From: Inquilinus sp052113205
GTDB taxonomy: Bacteria; Pseudomonadota; Alphaproteobacteria; DSM-16000; Inquilinaceae
Direction of reading: 5' to 3'
DNA length: 64,000 bases
NCBI RefSeq assembly: GCF_052113205.1
Contig: NZ_JBFRCU010000002.1
Coordinates: 113,026-177,025, forward strand
Part shown: positions 34,649-44,309 of the stretch, one piece after another
Numbering within the stretch: the stretch's first letter is position 1
Layout: each line of letters starts with the position of its first letter
Made by a program: the position numbers and the translations under genes
Notes under the pieces: model-generated
Databases searched by the model: none
What the model saw: the letters and a program-made list of their open reading frames with translations, nothing else
What the model was told of the DNA's origin: nothing

Positions 34649-35602
34649 ATGAACGACGCAGGTTGGGTTCTCGAGCCGATAACGCAGGACTTTCTCGATA
34701 CGGTCGGCGAGAACCCCGATCTGTGCCGCCGATCGCCCGAGGAAGCGCGCCAAGCGCTGGTCCGGATTCAAGCTGGCGCCGTCGGGCGGCCCTCTGCTCA
34801 GATCGAGGACACGACCTTTCCGGTCGGGCCGACCGGATCCGTGGTCGTCAGGATCTTCCGGCCCAGCGATACGCAGCGACTCTTACCCGTCATCGTCTAC
34901 ATCCATGGCGGCGGTTGGTGCCTCGGGGACGCCGATACTCACGATCGGATCGTGCGAGAGCTGGCCGTTGCCGCGAGCGCGGCGCTGTTCTTCGTGGAAT
35001 ACGACCGCTCACCCGAAGCACGCTATCCGGTCGCTCTGGAGCAGATCTATGCCGTCACCGCTCATGTTGCCGCGCATGGCGAGAGCCTTGGCGTGGACCC
35101 GACCAGGCTCGCGGTCGTCGGCGACGGCGCGGGCGGCAACATGGCCGCCGCCGTCACTCTGCTGGCGATGCAACGCCGTGGGCCCAAGATCGATCTGCAG
35201 GTCCTGTTCTATCCGATCACGGATGCCGATTTCGCCACATCCTCGTACCAGACCTTCGCGAATGGGCCGTGGCTGACGAAAAATGCCATGGAACGATTCT
35301 GGGATGCCTATCTCCCGGATGTCGCCTCACGAAACGAGATCACCGCCGCGCCCCTGCGGGCCTCCATCGACCAATTGCGGGGCTTGCCCGATGCGCTGGT
35401 CATCATCGCGGAGAACGATGTGCTCCGCGACGAGGGCGAAGGCTATGCCCGCCAGCTCCTTCGTGCCGGCGTCAGGGTGACCTCGGTCCGCTACAACGGC
35501 ACCGTTCACGGGTTCGTCATGCTGAACGCGCTGGCCGACACGCCGGCAACGCGAAGCGCCATCGCCCAGGCGGTCGCCGCCCTGCGCTCTGTCCTGGATT
35601 GA
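34649..35602 (+). CDS. HSL-family alpha/beta hydrolase homologue lacking the catalytic Ser
   Basis: The 317-residue protein has the hormone-sensitive-lipase oxyanion motif YIHGGGWCLGD, the acid in IIAENDVLRDEG and the His in NGTVHGF. The nucleophile elbow reads VVGDGAGGN where the family has GDSAGG: the codon is GGC (Gly), so the serine is missing. All other landmarks are intact, which fits either a pseudo-enzyme or a recent inactivating change (AGC to GGC). An earlier in-frame start at 34571 is less likely because the conserved part begins after 34649. The next gene is a FixJ-type regulator 59 bp downstream. Confidence 0.85.
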   Translation: MNDAGWVLEPITQDFLDTVGENPDLCRRSPEEARQALVRIQAGAVGRPSAQIEDTTFPVGPTGSVVVRIFRPSDTQRLLPVIVYIHGGGWCLGDADTHDRIVRELAVAASAALFFVEYDRSPEARYPVALEQIYAVTAHVAAHGESLGVDPTRLAVVGDGAGGNMAAAVTLLAMQRRGPKIDLQVLFYPITDADFATSSYQTFANGPWLTKNAMERFWDAYLPDVASRNEITAAPLRASIDQLRGLPDALVIIAENDVLRDEGEGYARQLLRAGVRVTSVRYNGTVHGFVMLNALADTPATRSAIAQAVAALRSVLD

Positions 35603-35661
35603 AGCCCGGCCGTCAGTCGGGACAGCCGAGACGCACGAGCAATAAATCAGAGGAGGGACAC

Positions 35662-36498
35662 ATGATCTCACATTCATATCACAGTGCGTCCGCCCAGATC
35701 CGCTGCAGCCCTCTCCCGGAGATCGGCCTTGCGCGGAGCAGAGCCACTGAGCCGGCTCGCATCGACTTCCTGGAACGCGGGAAGCTGCTTGATCTGGGCT
35801 TGGGTCGCGGCATGCCAGCGAGCCGCATCGTCGCGAGCGCTCCGCCGTCGTCGGATGCCGACCGGACGCCGACCGTCTTCATCGTCGACAATGACATGGC
35901 CGCCCGCGAGTCTCTTGCCGATCTCATCCGGATTTCGGGCTGGCGGGCGGAGGCTTTCGGATCTGCATTCGGGTTCCTGGAGCGGCCCCATATCTCGGTC
36001 CCGAGCTGCGTTGTCCTGGATCTTCGCCTTCCCGACCTGAGCGGTCTCGAGCTTCAGAGACGCATCAAGGCGGAGCGCAGCGAAATGCCGGTCATCTTCC
36101 TGACCGGCTACAGCGACGTCCCGATCGCGGTCCAGGCCATGAAAGCCGGCGCGGCCGAGTTCTTCATGAAGCCGTTCGACGACGAGGAGCTCCTGACGGC
36201 GATCGGTCGCGCTCTCGAAGCCAGCAGGACTGGGCTGGAGCATGAAGCGGAACTGCTCGCCCTCCGAAGGCGTCACGAGTCGCTCAGCGGTCGCGAGCAG
36301 GAGGTCTTGGCGCTGGTCGTCACCGGGCTCCTCAACAAGCAGGTCGGCTTCGAGCTGGGCATCAGCGAAATCACCGTGAAGGCCCATCGCGGCAGGGTCA
36401 TGCGCAAGATGGAGGCGAATTCCCTGGCCGACCTGATCGCGATGGCGACGAAGCTCAGCCTTCGACCGCCCTTCAGAAGCAATCGCCTATGCGCATAG
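35662..36498 (+). CDS. FixJ-type response regulator with N-terminal extension
   Basis: A 278-residue protein preceded by GAGGAGGG. The first 70 or so residues are an unassigned extension. The receiver domain follows (VFIVDNDM; phospho-Asp in CVVLDLRLPD; FLTGYSD; FFMKPF), then a LuxR-type DNA-binding domain (LSGREQEVLALV, LNKQVGFELGISEITVKAHR). It is a distant paralogue of the regulator at 30573. In the acidic patch the usual DD is DN (VDNDM). It follows the HSL-type gene and may be cotranscribed with it; no kinase is nearby. Confidence 0.9.
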   Translation: MISHSYHSASAQIRCSPLPEIGLARSRATEPARIDFLERGKLLDLGLGRGMPASRIVASAPPSSDADRTPTVFIVDNDMAARESLADLIRISGWRAEAFGSAFGFLERPHISVPSCVVLDLRLPDLSGLELQRRIKAERSEMPVIFLTGYSDVPIAVQAMKAGAAEFFMKPFDDEELLTAIGRALEASRTGLEHEAELLALRRRHESLSGREQEVLALVVTGLLNKQVGFELGISEITVKAHRGRVMRKMEANSLADLIAMATKLSLRPPFRSNRLCA

Positions 36499-36566
36499 AC
36501 CCGTTCCGGCGAGTTGCGTGCTCCCGCCGGCGAGCGGCAATCTGATCCGGATTCGAGGAGCGGACC

Positions 36567-37022
36567 ATGCAGCACAGACTCTCCGGCTCCGGCAAGCTGC
36601 CCATGGCAGCCGCTATCGGGCTTGCGATGGGTGCGGGTATTGTCGGTGCGGCCGGGCCGGGACTGGGCCAGAACCCGGCAGACCGACCGAGTGCGACGCC
36701 GGCCACCGGCGTCGACGTCGACACGTTCCTGGCCGACCCGATGACGCTGCTGGGTTCACAGGTCACCCTCACCGGATGTCGTATCGCCGGTTTCATCAGC
36801 GATGCCGCGGGATGCTACGCCGAGTCAGGCCGCGGCAGAGTTTCGATCGACCCCGCGACCTTCGATCGTGCAAGCCTGCGGCAGGCACTGAAGCATTGCA
36901 CCGACACCGGGCCCCTGACGGCGTGCCATATCAGCGTGTCCGGCTTCGTCGAACAGGACGCGCAGAAACGAATCCGTCTGAGAAATGCCGTGGCGATATC
37001 CGCCGACAGCGGCACACACTGA
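36567..37022 (+). CDS. Exported small protein, probable OB-fold, unknown function
   Basis: A 151-residue protein with GGAG upstream and a signal peptide (residues 1-35, AAAIGLAMGAGIVGAAGPG). The mature part (TLLGSQVTLTGCRIAGFISD ... HISVSGFVEQ) has the strand pattern of an OB-fold, with four Cys that could form two disulphides in the periplasm. No family name can be given. It lies between a regulator and a convergent ABC permease gene. Confidence 0.7.
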   Translation: MQHRLSGSGKLPMAAAIGLAMGAGIVGAAGPGLGQNPADRPSATPATGVDVDTFLADPMTLLGSQVTLTGCRIAGFISDAAGCYAESGRGRVSIDPATFDRASLRQALKHCTDTGPLTACHISVSGFVEQDAQKRIRLRNAVAISADSGTH

Positions 37023-37073
37023 GGCCGGCTCGCGACCGACGCGGCCCACGCCCTCCCCTGCCGGGCGATCCCG

Positions 37074-37979
37074 CTACAGCTTCATCGCGCCTTCAGCCAA
37101 GCCCTTGAAGAACAGCCTCTGGGCGAATGCGAACGCGATGATGCCGGGCATGGTCACAATGATGTACACGGCCGCGAGGTTGGGCCAGGCCCATTGGCCT
37201 TGANCGCCCTGAGCCACGGCCAGGACGACCGGCATCGTGCGCCTCGCCTGGTCGTCGACCAGCGTCACGCACAGCAGATACTCACCCCATGCGGCGACGA
37301 AATTGACGATGAAGATGACGACGAGGCCGTTGCGCACCATCGGCAGGCCCACCATCCAGAGCGTGCGCCAGGGACCGGCGCCGTCGACCCGCGCGGCGTC
37401 GATGATTTCATGCGGGACGAGCTGGAACATGCTGCGCATGATCAGGACGCTGATCGCCAACTGAAGGGTCACATAGGGCAGGATGAGGCCGGCAGTATCG
37501 TTGATCAGGCCGAGCCAACGCTGGGTCTCGTAGATGCTGATCAGCGACACGACGCGAACGGGGAAGTAGAGTGAGACCAGCAACAAGGCGATCACCTTGC
37601 CGGAGCCGCGCGGCCTGAGGTGGACGAGCGCATAACCGGCCGTGACCGAGCAGAACATGGTGATCAGAACTGCGCTGAACGTGACGTAGATGCTGTTGAA
37701 CAGGTTGGTGGGCAACGTCGCGATGCGCTCGAACACATAAGGGTAATGGCTGAAGTCAAGCTGGCTCGGCAGGAAATCGCCGCGCATCGCATCCGGCAAT
37801 GTCTTTACCGACATCAGCAGGACCCAGACCAGCGGCAGCACGATGATCAGCAGAAACAGATTGATGACCACATGCCGGACGACCGTGGCCCGCCTGCGCC
37901 TGGACCAGCCCGGCCTGGCTGTCCCGCCGGCCGTCCGCATTGCCGCGCCCGCGGCGTAATCGATGGGTTCAGGGCTCAT
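37074..37979 (-). CDS. Carbohydrate-type ABC transporter permease (MalG-like)
   Basis: A 301-residue protein with six predicted membrane segments, beginning with INLFLLIIVLPLVWVLLMS. The EAA loop reads VPHEIIDAARVDGAGPWRTL, which docks the ATPase. One base is ambiguous (37204). The start at 37979 is 19 bp downstream of the partner permease stop. It is the last gene of the binding protein-permease-permease set; no ATPase gene follows. Confidence 0.92.
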   Translation of the reverse strand: MSPEPIDYAAGAAMRTAGGTARPGWSRRRRATVVRHVVINLFLLIIVLPLVWVLLMSVKTLPDAMRGDFLPSQLDFSHYPYVFERIATLPTNLFNSIYVTFSAVLITMFCSVTAGYALVHLRPRGSGKVIALLLVSLYFPVRVVSLISIYETQRWLGLINDTAGLILPYVTLQLAISVLIMRSMFQLVPHEIIDAARVDGAGPWRTLWMVGLPMVRNGLVVIFIVNFVAAWGEYLLCVTLVDDQARRTMPVVLAVAQGXQGQWAWPNLAAVYIIVTMPGIIAFAFAQRLFFKGLAEGAMKL

Positions 37980-37998
37980 GGGCAGCTCGATCCCACAG

Positions 37999-38949
37999 TC
38001 AGTCCTTGGTGCGGAAAGCCCGGAGCAGCAGCACCATGACACACATCATGGCGACGGCTCCGATCATGCCGATCGCCGCGGCGTAGCCTTGCCTCCAGAG
38101 GCCGAGCTTGAACGCCTGATCGTACATGAAGATCGTCCAGGTATAGGTTGGCGAGGCGCGGTTGAAGCCGCCGAAGATCAGATACTCATCGATGACCGCC
38201 ATCGCCGTGCCGAAGCGCAGGACGACCAGCACCATCATGATCGGCGCAAGCCGCGGCCGGATGACATACCAGAAGATCTGCCACTCATTCGCCCCGTCGA
38301 TGCGTGCGGCATCAGGCAGATCCTTGGGGATCGCCGCGAGGCCGGCGAGGAAGAAAATGGTGTGGTAGCCGAGGCCCCACCAGACTTCCATGATGGCGAT
38401 CGAGGGCAGCGTCAGCGGCGTCCCGCCCAGCNACTGCGGCGCATCGTGCAGGGTGAACAGCCCGAGCGTATCGACAAGGAAGTGATTAATCGGGCCTGCT
38501 TGGTAATTGTACATCCACTTCCATAAGACGAATATCAGCGTGCTCGGGATGACGGCTGGAATCAACAAGACGACGCGATAGAAGGTCGCCAGGCGAGGGC
38601 TCGACACCCGGTCGACGAGGATTGCCAGGAGGAGCGGGAGGATGATCGTTCCAGGCAGGAACATGACGGTGAACAGAGCCGCACGCCCGAGACCGGACCA
38701 CAGCAAGGGGTCCTGCAGGGCATCGCCATAGTTCTTCAGCCAGACCCAATTGGCGGGCTGGTCGGACAGGACCTGATAGTCGGTGAAGCTGATCCAGAGC
38801 ACGCGCAGGATCGGATAGAGCTGATACAGGGCGAAGAACGCCAAGGCCGGCAGCAGGAACAGCCACGCGCCGGCCGCTCGGCGAAGCTGCACCGCGTGGC
38901 GGTGCAAGGCAGTCGCCGTTGCCGAAGGGGACGGGATCGTCTCTTCCAT
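37999..38949 (-). CDS. Carbohydrate-type ABC transporter permease (MalF-like)
   Basis: A 316-residue inner-membrane protein with six segments (first: GAWLFLLPALAFFALYQLYP) and an EAA loop IPKDLPDAARIDGANEWQIF. One base (38432) is ambiguous. It follows the binding-protein gene after 146 bp and precedes the second permease. Confidence 0.92.
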   Translation of the reverse strand: MEETIPSPSATATALHRHAVQLRRAAGAWLFLLPALAFFALYQLYPILRVLWISFTDYQVLSDQPANWVWLKNYGDALQDPLLWSGLGRAALFTVMFLPGTIILPLLLAILVDRVSSPRLATFYRVVLLIPAVIPSTLIFVLWKWMYNYQAGPINHFLVDTLGLFTLHDAPQXLGGTPLTLPSIAIMEVWWGLGYHTIFFLAGLAAIPKDLPDAARIDGANEWQIFWYVIRPRLAPIMMVLVVLRFGTAMAVIDEYLIFGGFNRASPTYTWTIFMYDQAFKLGLWRQGYAAAIGMIGAVAMMCVMVLLLRAFRTKD

Positions 38950-39095
38950 GCCATCGAACCTGTTGGAACTCTGCGCACACATCCGCGAGGCTGCGACCCC
39001 TGGAGCCACAGCCTTCGCCGACCTGTCCGGCAATATGCACGACGATTACCCTGGAGCGACATGTCGCGTTCGGCGACTTGGCCGCCGGCCGTGCG

Positions 39096-40469
39096 TCAGC
39101 CCTTCTTCACCTCGGCGTTGACTGCCTCGGCGACCTTCTGCATGGCCACTCTCGGGTCCGCCTCCTCGCCCTTGAGGTAGCTCTCCCAGATCGGCTTGCC
39201 GATGACGAACTGCTGCAGCCCGAACAGGTGATTGTTGATCGCCTTGGCCCTGTCGAGCTGGTCCCGCACCAAACCCACGAAGTTCGGCATCCAGTCGGGC
39301 TTGCTGGCCTGCCATTCGGCGTAGATCGATTTGTATGGCGGCAGCTGCCCCGGATGGCCGCTCGCCGTCCCCATGATCGAGTCTTTCCAGATCTGCCTGT
39401 CATAGGTCAGGGCCTTGACGTATTCCGCCGCCTTGTCCTTGTTCTGGCCGTACTTGAACAATGCGCAGCCGGTCGTCCAGAACACCGTCGAGCCTTCGCC
39501 ATTGGCAAATCTGGGCAACGGACCGAGGTGCAACGCCTTCGGGTCGTCCCAGTTCGCCGCCATCCGCAACGGCGCATTAAAATACTTGAAATAGAGGCCG
39601 ACGCGCTGCGCGGCGAACGCGACCTCGTCAGGGGTGCCGTTGACGCCGGCGTCCGATGTGCCTTCCAGCAGGACATCGGGATTCGCGAGCTGCATGATCT
39701 GCTTCATCAGCTTCAGCGCCTCGATCGCAGGCTCGCTGGTGAAGTCGAAAAGTCCGTCCGGCGTATAGACATGGGTGCTCAAGCTGTGCGCGATCGGAGC
39801 CAGCGAGCGCCAGCCATGACAGTCGAACGTGGCCCCCCAGGGGGCAGCCTTCTTGTCCATGATCATTTTGGCCGCGGAGAGAAAATCATCCCATGTCGGC
39901 GGCGCCGCATCGGCCAGTCCCGCGGCGCTCGTCAGGCCGGAATGCCAGCCCGTGCCGATCACATCCAGAAGGAACGGCCAGCTGTAGAGCTTGCCGTCGA
40001 TCGTGCATTCCTCGCGGATCGAGGGGAGGAGATCATCGATCACCTCCTTCGGGATGTAGTTGTCCCAGGGTTCGATCACATCGGCCTTGACGAAGGCGGA
40101 CATCTCGACGAAGGGCGTCTGCCCGACATAGACGTCCCAGGAGCTTTCCTTGTTTTTCGCCTCGGCGACGAAGCGTTCGATACCGAACCCCTCGACCGGC
40201 GCGATCTGGTAGTTGATCCCCGGAAACTTCTCGTTCACCGCCGGGATCCCGGGGTGGAGGTCCTGGATCCATTGGTAGATCGTCGGCGTCAGCGGGCGGT
40301 CCGCCGCATAGGCTGCGCCGCTGCCCATCCTCGCGATGGCTCCGACACCGGCCAAGCCGAGCCCGGCCGTCACGCTTTGCGTGATGAAGTCGCGCCGGTT
40401 GATATTGTTTAAGTACTGAGGAGTAAATTCCACCCCCCGAAGGAATGTCTGCCCCTTCCGGAATGCCAT
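39096..40469 (-). CDS. ABC transporter extracellular solute-binding protein, family 1
   Basis: A 457-residue protein with a Tat-type export signal (NINRRDFITQSVTAGLGL) ending near AAYAAD. The family-1 solute-binding fold has typical stretches SSWDVYVGQTPF, DVIGTGWHS, PPTWDDFLSAAK and ALFKYGQNKDKAAEYVKALT. It captures an unknown solute, probably a sugar or sugar-like compound, for the two permeases downstream. GGGAGG precedes the ATG. It is divergent from the large winged-helix/TPR regulator, the likely local controller. Confidence 0.92.
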   Translation of the reverse strand: MAFRKGQTFLRGVEFTPQYLNNINRRDFITQSVTAGLGLAGVGAIARMGSGAAYAADRPLTPTIYQWIQDLHPGIPAVNEKFPGINYQIAPVEGFGIERFVAEAKNKESSWDVYVGQTPFVEMSAFVKADVIEPWDNYIPKEVIDDLLPSIREECTIDGKLYSWPFLLDVIGTGWHSGLTSAAGLADAAPPTWDDFLSAAKMIMDKKAAPWGATFDCHGWRSLAPIAHSLSTHVYTPDGLFDFTSEPAIEALKLMKQIMQLANPDVLLEGTSDAGVNGTPDEVAFAAQRVGLYFKYFNAPLRMAANWDDPKALHLGPLPRFANGEGSTVFWTTGCALFKYGQNKDKAAEYVKALTYDRQIWKDSIMGTASGHPGQLPPYKSIYAEWQASKPDWMPNFVGLVRDQLDRAKAINNHLFGLQQFVIGKPIWESYLKGEEADPRVAMQKVAEAVNAEVKKG

Positions 40470-40691
40470 TTGGTGCCTCCCAGACCTGTCTTTTGTCCAA
40501 CATTAAAATATTCCACGATTCCGGGGTCGGAGGCAATGCAGGCCCTCGCCCCTCAGATCGTCAGCACCGGGCGTTGACCGTGCCCGTCGATCGCGGGACG
40601 ATACGCATGAGGCCGGCCAGGACAAAGCCCGCACGGCTTGAATCGGGCGTCTTGCAAGCGCCGTCAGACTCACGAGCCGAAGGGGCGACGA

Positions 40692-43562
40692 GTGACCGGG
40701 TACGAGGCTGGGAAGCCGAGCGAAATCTCCTTTGGCGCCTTCCGGCTGCTTCCCGCGCAACGGCTGCTGCTCGAGGGTGACCAACCCGTCCACCTCGGCA
40801 GCCGTGCCCGCGACATCCTCGTGGCTCTTCTCGAGCGGCCCGGCCAGATCCTGAGCAAGCAGGAGTTGCTCGACCGCGTATGGCCCAACACCTTCGTGGA
40901 AGAAGGCAATCTGAAGGTCCACGTCGCCGCCCTGCGCCGCGCCCTCGGCGACGGACAGGCCGGGAAGCGCTTCATCGCCAACATCCCCGGCCGCGGCTAC
41001 AGCTTCGTGGCGCCTGTCCATCACGGCCCGGTGCTCGGCGGCGTCGACCCGCAGATCGAGAAGATCGAGGCGCGGCAGGATCTGCCGATGCCGCTCACGC
41101 GCATGGTCGGCCGTTCCGACACTGTGGCCGCCCTGTCCGCCCAGATCACCCGCCAGCGCTTCGTCACCATCGTCGGCTCCGGCGGTATCGGCAAGACGAC
41201 CGTCGCGGTGGCCGTCGCCGATACCCTGGCCGGCACCTTCGAGGACGGTGTCCGCTTCGTCGACCTCGCCCCTCTGTCCGATCCGCTGCTGGCGCCAGGC
41301 GCACTGGCAACCGTCCTCGGAGTCGGCGTGGGTTCGGAACAGCCGCTGTCGACGGTAATCGCCTTCCTGCGGGAAAAGCACCTGCTGATCGTGCTCGACA
41401 ACTGCGAGCACCTTGTCGAGGCCGCCGCAAGGATGGCGGAAGATGTTCTGAAGGGAGCCCCGAGGGTCCATATCCTGGCGACAAGCCGGGAAGCCCTGCG
41501 CTCCGAAGGCGAGCGCGTACACCGGCTCGCGCCGTTGGCCTTTCCGCAGAGCGGCACCGAGCTCACCGCCGCCGAGGCCCTGGCATTTCCCTCGGTGCAG
41601 CTGTTCGTCGAGCGTGCCGCCGCATGTCTCGATGCTTTCGAGCTGGGCGACCCTGAGGCACCGCTGGTCGCCGAGATATGCCGCCGTCTCGACGGTATCG
41701 CTCTGGCCATCGAGATCGTGGCGGGGCGCGTCGACACCTTCGGTGTCGCCGGGCTCGCGGCCCGGCTCGACGAACGCTTCAGCCTGTTGCTGCGCGGTCG
41801 CCGCACCGCCCTGCCCCGCCATCAGACCCTGCACACCACGCTCGACTGGAGCTATGCCCTGCTGCCGGAGTTGCAGCAGGTCGTCCTGCGTCGCCTGGCC
41901 GTGTTTGCCGGCATGTTCACGATGGAATCGGCAAGCGCCGTCCTGGCCGACAGCGATACCCCTCCATCCGAGATCGTCGATGCGATCGCCGATCTGATCG
42001 CCAAATCGTTGGTCACGGCCAGCCTGGATGCGGCCGTGGCGCTTTACCGCCTGCTCGACACCACCCGAGCCTATGCGCTGGTCAAGCTCGACGAATGCGG
42101 CGAAAGAGACCGGTTTGCCCGGCGCCACGCCGAGCACTATCGGGCTTTGCTCGAACAGGCCTATGGGGAATGGGAGCGCGAGCCCGCAACCGATTGGCTC
42201 CCACGTTACCGGCACAACATCGACAATGTCAGAGCCGCGCTCGACTGGACCTTTTCGCCCATCGGCGATGTGGCAACGGGCGTCGCATTGACGGTCCTCG
42301 CCATCCCGCTCTGGTTTCATCTTTCGCTCACCAGTGAGTGCGAGGAACGGGTCGACCGCGCCCTGGCCGCGCCCGAGACCAGCCGGACTCTGGACCAGGA
42401 GATGCGCCTGCGCGCGGCGCGCGCCTGGTCCTTGATGCAGACGAAGGGTCTGGGGACGGAGACCTTGGCTGCATGGAACCGGGCTCTCGAAACTTCCGAG
42501 CGGCAGGAGAATGGCGATTACCAGTTGCGGGCCCTGTGGGGCCTGTGGGCCGGCTTGCTGAACAAGGGCGAGTTCCGCGAGGCCCTGGCGCTCGCGAGGA
42601 GGTTTTCCGAGCTTGCCGCCGGCGCCGGCGACAAGCTCGGCATCCTGGTGGGAGACCGGATGGTCGGCTACATCCTGCATGTCCTGGGCGACCAGGCCGA
42701 GGCGCGGCACACCATCGAACGCATGCTGAGCAGATACGAGGTTCCGGTCATCGGCGCCCAGATGATCCGCTTTGTTTTCGACCAACGCGCAATGGCCCGG
42801 TGCTTTCTTGCCCGGATTCTGTGGCTGCAGGGCCGGCCGAAGCAGGCCGTGCTCCTGGTCAAGAGCATCGTCGACGGCGCCGCCTCTGGGAACGATACCC
42901 TCACCCTGTGCCAAGTCCTGGTCCACGCCGCGTGCCCCGTGGCCCTGTTCGTCGGCGATCGGGCGCTGGTCGAGCGCTACGTCTCGATGCTGATCGACAA
43001 TGCGGCCGAAGGGCTCGGTTTCTGGCAAGGCTGGGGCCGGTGCTTCCGAGGCGTCCTGCTCATCGAGCGCGGTGACCTCGATGGTGGGCTGGCCGAACTC
43101 GAAGCCGCCCTGGCAGAGTTCCGCGAGATCCAGTACGGCGTCTATTACATCGTCTTCCAGAGCGAGTTCGCCTCTGCCCTCGGGCGTGCCGGAAACATTG
43201 CCGAGGGGCTGGCGGCGATCGACGAAGCCCTGGCACGATCCGAACAGAATGATGAGCGATGGTATTTCGCCGAGATCCTCAGGATCAAAGGCGAGCTGAT
43301 CCTGTCCTACGGCGCGCCCGATGGGCCGCGGGAGGCCGAGTTGTACTATCACCGATCGCTCGAATGGGCCCGCCGGCAGCAGACGATCGCGTGGGAGTTG
43401 CGGACCGCGACGAGCTTGGCACGGTTGTGGAAGGATCAAGGTCGGGCCCGCGAGGCGCTCGCGCTCCTGGCGCCCATCTATGATCGCTTCGCCGAAGGGC
43501 AGGATACGCACGATCTCATGGTCGCGCAGGAACTGCTGCAGGAGCTCCGGCCAAACGGCTGA
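40692..43562 (+). CDS. Large ATP-binding regulator: winged helix, NB-ARC-like NTPase, TPR-like repeats
   Basis: A 956-residue protein starting at GTG with AGGGG 6 bases upstream (an in-frame TTG at 40638 is less likely). An OmpR/ToxR-type winged helix occupies about 10-105 (SRARDILVALLERPG, VHVAALRRALGD, IPGRGYSFV). The NTPase covers about 130-440 with P-loop GSGGIGKTT and Walker B LLIVLDNCEHL, then LATSREALR. The C-terminal half is helical, TPR-like repeats. This is the STAND architecture that senses a signal through the repeats and activates transcription on ATP binding. It is divergent from the ABC importer genes, which it probably controls. Confidence 0.9.
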   Translation: MTGYEAGKPSEISFGAFRLLPAQRLLLEGDQPVHLGSRARDILVALLERPGQILSKQELLDRVWPNTFVEEGNLKVHVAALRRALGDGQAGKRFIANIPGRGYSFVAPVHHGPVLGGVDPQIEKIEARQDLPMPLTRMVGRSDTVAALSAQITRQRFVTIVGSGGIGKTTVAVAVADTLAGTFEDGVRFVDLAPLSDPLLAPGALATVLGVGVGSEQPLSTVIAFLREKHLLIVLDNCEHLVEAAARMAEDVLKGAPRVHILATSREALRSEGERVHRLAPLAFPQSGTELTAAEALAFPSVQLFVERAAACLDAFELGDPEAPLVAEICRRLDGIALAIEIVAGRVDTFGVAGLAARLDERFSLLLRGRRTALPRHQTLHTTLDWSYALLPELQQVVLRRLAVFAGMFTMESASAVLADSDTPPSEIVDAIADLIAKSLVTASLDAAVALYRLLDTTRAYALVKLDECGERDRFARRHAEHYRALLEQAYGEWEREPATDWLPRYRHNIDNVRAALDWTFSPIGDVATGVALTVLAIPLWFHLSLTSECEERVDRALAAPETSRTLDQEMRLRAARAWSLMQTKGLGTETLAAWNRALETSERQENGDYQLRALWGLWAGLLNKGEFREALALARRFSELAAGAGDKLGILVGDRMVGYILHVLGDQAEARHTIERMLSRYEVPVIGAQMIRFVFDQRAMARCFLARILWLQGRPKQAVLLVKSIVDGAASGNDTLTLCQVLVHAACPVALFVGDRALVERYVSMLIDNAAEGLGFWQGWGRCFRGVLLIERGDLDGGLAELEAALAEFREIQYGVYYIVFQSEFASALGRAGNIAEGLAAIDEALARSEQNDERWYFAEILRIKGELILSYGAPDGPREAELYYHRSLEWARRQQTIAWELRTATSLARLWKDQGRAREALALLAPIYDRFAEGQDTHDLMVAQELLQELRPNG

Positions 43563-43585
43563 TGCCGTCGACACCGGTCCCGGGC

Positions 43586-44308
43586 TCACCATCTGTCCAC
43601 TGGTTCGCGATCGACGTGCAGCACCTTGCCGGTGATCTGCGGCGCCTCGGTCAGGAAGACGACGGCATCGACGAGCTCCTTCGTCATGGAGGGGCTGTGC
43701 CTCACCGGCGGCGTCTCGAGCAGGATTTCCTGATTGGCCGTTCGAGGCGGCATGGCGTCGACGCCGGGGGCCACGATATTGACGCGAATGCCATCCCGCG
43801 CGTGCTCCATCGCGATGGTCTTGGAGGCCGCTTCAACACCGCTCGAGGTGATGATCGCGACAGACGCATTGACGCCGGGGGTTGCCTGGTCAACCGACGA
43901 GGAGGTGATGGTGACGATGCTTCCGCCGGTCCCCTGCGCCAGCATTTGCCGGACGACCAGTTGGGTGAGGTGCAGAAACCCGTCGAGGTTCGTCGCCACG
44001 AGATGGCGGTAGTCCTCGACCGTGTAGTCGATGAACGGCTTCGTGACGAAGGTCCCCGCGCCGTTGATCAACGCGTCGATTCTTCCGAAGCGCGCAACCG
44101 CGGTCTTGGCGACGATCTTGGCCGTGTCCGGATCCGCGATATCGCCGGCGACGCAGGCCAGCCGGCCCGACTGCAGGTTTCCCGCAGACCGGCCGATCTC
44201 CGAAGACGCCGCGACGACGTTGTAGCCGCGCTCGAGAAAGGTGCCGACAAGGCTCGCGCCGATCTCCTCCGAGGCGCCGGTGATGACGATCGTTCTGTCG
44301 AGATCCAC
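43586..44308 (-). CDS. SDR-fold protein with degenerate catalytic site
   Basis: A 240-residue protein with GTG start and GGAGGG just upstream, 1 bp after the VOC gene stop. It is a Rossmann-type SDR, but the glycine motif reads TGASEEIG instead of TGASxGIG, and the region that should carry YxxxK reads SVAIITSSG, so both Tyr and Lys are replaced. NGAG and SITVTITSSS positions are partly kept. It is closely similar to the SDR at 49461 (shared FIDYTV-DYR and GFLHLTQLVVRQML), so it is a diverged duplicate, possibly no longer an oxidoreductase. Confidence 0.88.
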   Translation of the reverse strand: MDLDRTIVITGASEEIGASLVGTFLERGYNVVAASSEIGRSAGNLQSGRLACVAGDIADPDTAKIVAKTAVARFGRIDALINGAGTFVTKPFIDYTVEDYRHLVATNLDGFLHLTQLVVRQMLAQGTGGSIVTITSSSVDQATPGVNASVAIITSSGVEAASKTIAMEHARDGIRVNIVAPGVDAMPPRTANQEILLETPPVRHSPSMTKELVDAVVFLTEAPQITGKVLHVDREPVDRW

Positions 44309-44309
44309 T

